Of a stretch of DNA of 64,000 nt, positions 63,519 through 64,000 are shown in pieces. Position 1 is the stretch's first letter. Every line of letters starts with the position of its first letter. Source of the DNA: Rarobacter incanus (lineage in GTDB: Bacteria > Actinomycetota > Actinomycetes > Actinomycetales > Cellulomonadaceae); the NCBI RefSeq assembly GCF_006715765.1, contig NZ_VFNV01000001.1:124001-188000 (forward strand), written 5' to 3'. A program made the position numbers and the translations under genes. The notes under the pieces were generated by a model that saw nothing but the letters and a program-made list of their open reading frames with translations, was not told where the DNA came from and searched no databases.

Positions 63519-64000
63519 ATGACTGAGCGGATCGTTTTGGCCTACTCCGGGGGCTTGGACACGTCAGTGGCTATTGGTTGGATCGGTGAGGCGACTGGCG
63601 CCGAGGTCGTGGCTGTGGCCGTCGACGTGGGCCAGGGCGGGGAGGACCTTGAGGTCGTCCGCCAGCGGGCGTTGGACTGCGGCGCGGTCGAGGCTTACGT
63701 CGCGGACGCCCGCGAGGAATTCGCCGCGGAATACTGCATGCCGGCGCTCGCGGCCAACGCGCTCTACATGGATCGCTACCCGCTGGTGTCCGCGCTGTCC
63801 CGACCCGTTATCGTCAAGCACCTGGTGCGCGCCGCGCGCCAGTTCGGTGCGACCACCGTTGCCCACGGCTGCACGGGCAAGGGCAATGACCAGGTCCGTT
63901 TCGAGGTGGCGACCACGTCGCTGGCCCCGGAACTCAAGACGATTGCACCGGTCCGCGACCTGGCACTGACCCGGGAAAAGGCGATCACTTACGCGGAGCA
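63519..64000 (+). CDS. argG: Argininosuccinate synthase (3' end cut by window edge)
   Basis: Joins citrulline and aspartate using ATP. The visible 160 residues start [20 protein letters not shown], with the PP-loop SGGLDTS (residues 10-16), followed by [42 protein letters not shown] and [16 protein letters not shown] (about 112-127), all characteristic. AAGGA lies 9 bases before the ATG. A 59-base gap containing TTGACTATGCAAG separates it from argR, so it may have its own arginine-controlled promoter or read through from the operon. Confidence 0.97.
   Translation, partial: MTERIVLAYSGGLDTSVAIGWIGEATGAEVVAVAVDVGQGGEDLEVVRQRALDCGAVEAYVADAREEFAAEYCMPALAANALYMDRYPLVSALSRPVIVKHLVRAARQFGATTVAHGCTGKGNDQVRFEVATTSLAPELKTIAPVRDLALTREKAITYAE

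Overview
The window is one contiguous piece of a high-GC Gram-positive chromosome. The organism is an actinobacterium, class Actinomycetes. Evidence: the dcw cluster lacks ftsA but has sepF, yggT and divIVA behind ftsZ; lexA is divergent from a LysM gene and followed by nrdR; the HisA is of the bifunctional PriA type; and HelD, SAV_6107-type HEPN, DUF3040, DUF1844 and a TraR-lspA-rluD group are present. GTG and TTG starts and apparently leaderless genes are frequent. The carbamoyl-phosphate loop of ArgF reads KPTLRTQ, which I recall from Micrococcales relatives, but genus cannot be set from the sequence. Almost everything is chromosomal core; I see no prophage, insertion sequence, CRISPR array, tRNA or rRNA.

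Layout. 1-10.5 kb: SOS and stress block. lexA (cut by the left edge) is divergent from a LysM membrane protein; then a 690-base stretch with a near-perfect DtxR/IdeR iron box, a 36-bp palindrome and a 35-bp direct repeat; then nrdR, serA, helD, a PAC2 protein, a spermidine-synthase-like protein, and a LexA-controlled HEPN-dinB operon, followed by a DUF3040 membrane protein. 11-30 kb: the division and cell wall cluster mraZ-rsmH-ftsL-ftsI-murE-murF-mraY-murD-ftsW-murG-murC-ftsQ-ftsZ-pgeF-sepF-yggT-divIVA, with six consecutive 4-base overlaps from murF to ftsQ, its own MraZ operator, an internal ftsZ promoter, and a T-tailed terminator after divIVA. 30-32 kb: a TraR/DksA-type zinc finger gene, lspA and an rluD-type pseudouridine synthase. 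32-35.6 kb: dnaE.

35.6-41.4 kb: hisD-hisC-hisB-unknown-hisH-priA-sseB, where the unknown gene overlaps both neighbours. 41.5-46 kb: DUF1844, an Aer-like PAS/helical protein, then infC-rpmI-rplT with a structured leader and a non-standard ATC start for IF3, a long terminator hairpin and a TrmH/SpoU-type methyltransferase. 46-47.4 kb: an MFS transporter broken by one stop and two frameshifts. 47.5-51.2 kb: pheS-pheT. 51.3-55.7 kb: a 1481-residue secreted Ig-like repeat protein sharing its stop codon with the convergent quinone oxidoreductase gene. 57-64 kb: a 93-bp tandem repeat array directly in front of argC-argJ-argB-argD-argF-argR, each gene overlapping the next by 4 bases, then argG running off the right edge.

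The most interesting signals are regulatory and non-coding: an orphan iron-box promoter with no iron gene, the LexA box placed inside the HEPN-dinB promoter, four MraZ half-sites plus an inverted pair 190 bases upstream, a recurrent leaderless layout (T-A-N3-T, seven bases, start codon), the ATC start of infC, and tandem repeat arrays in front of mraZ and argC.
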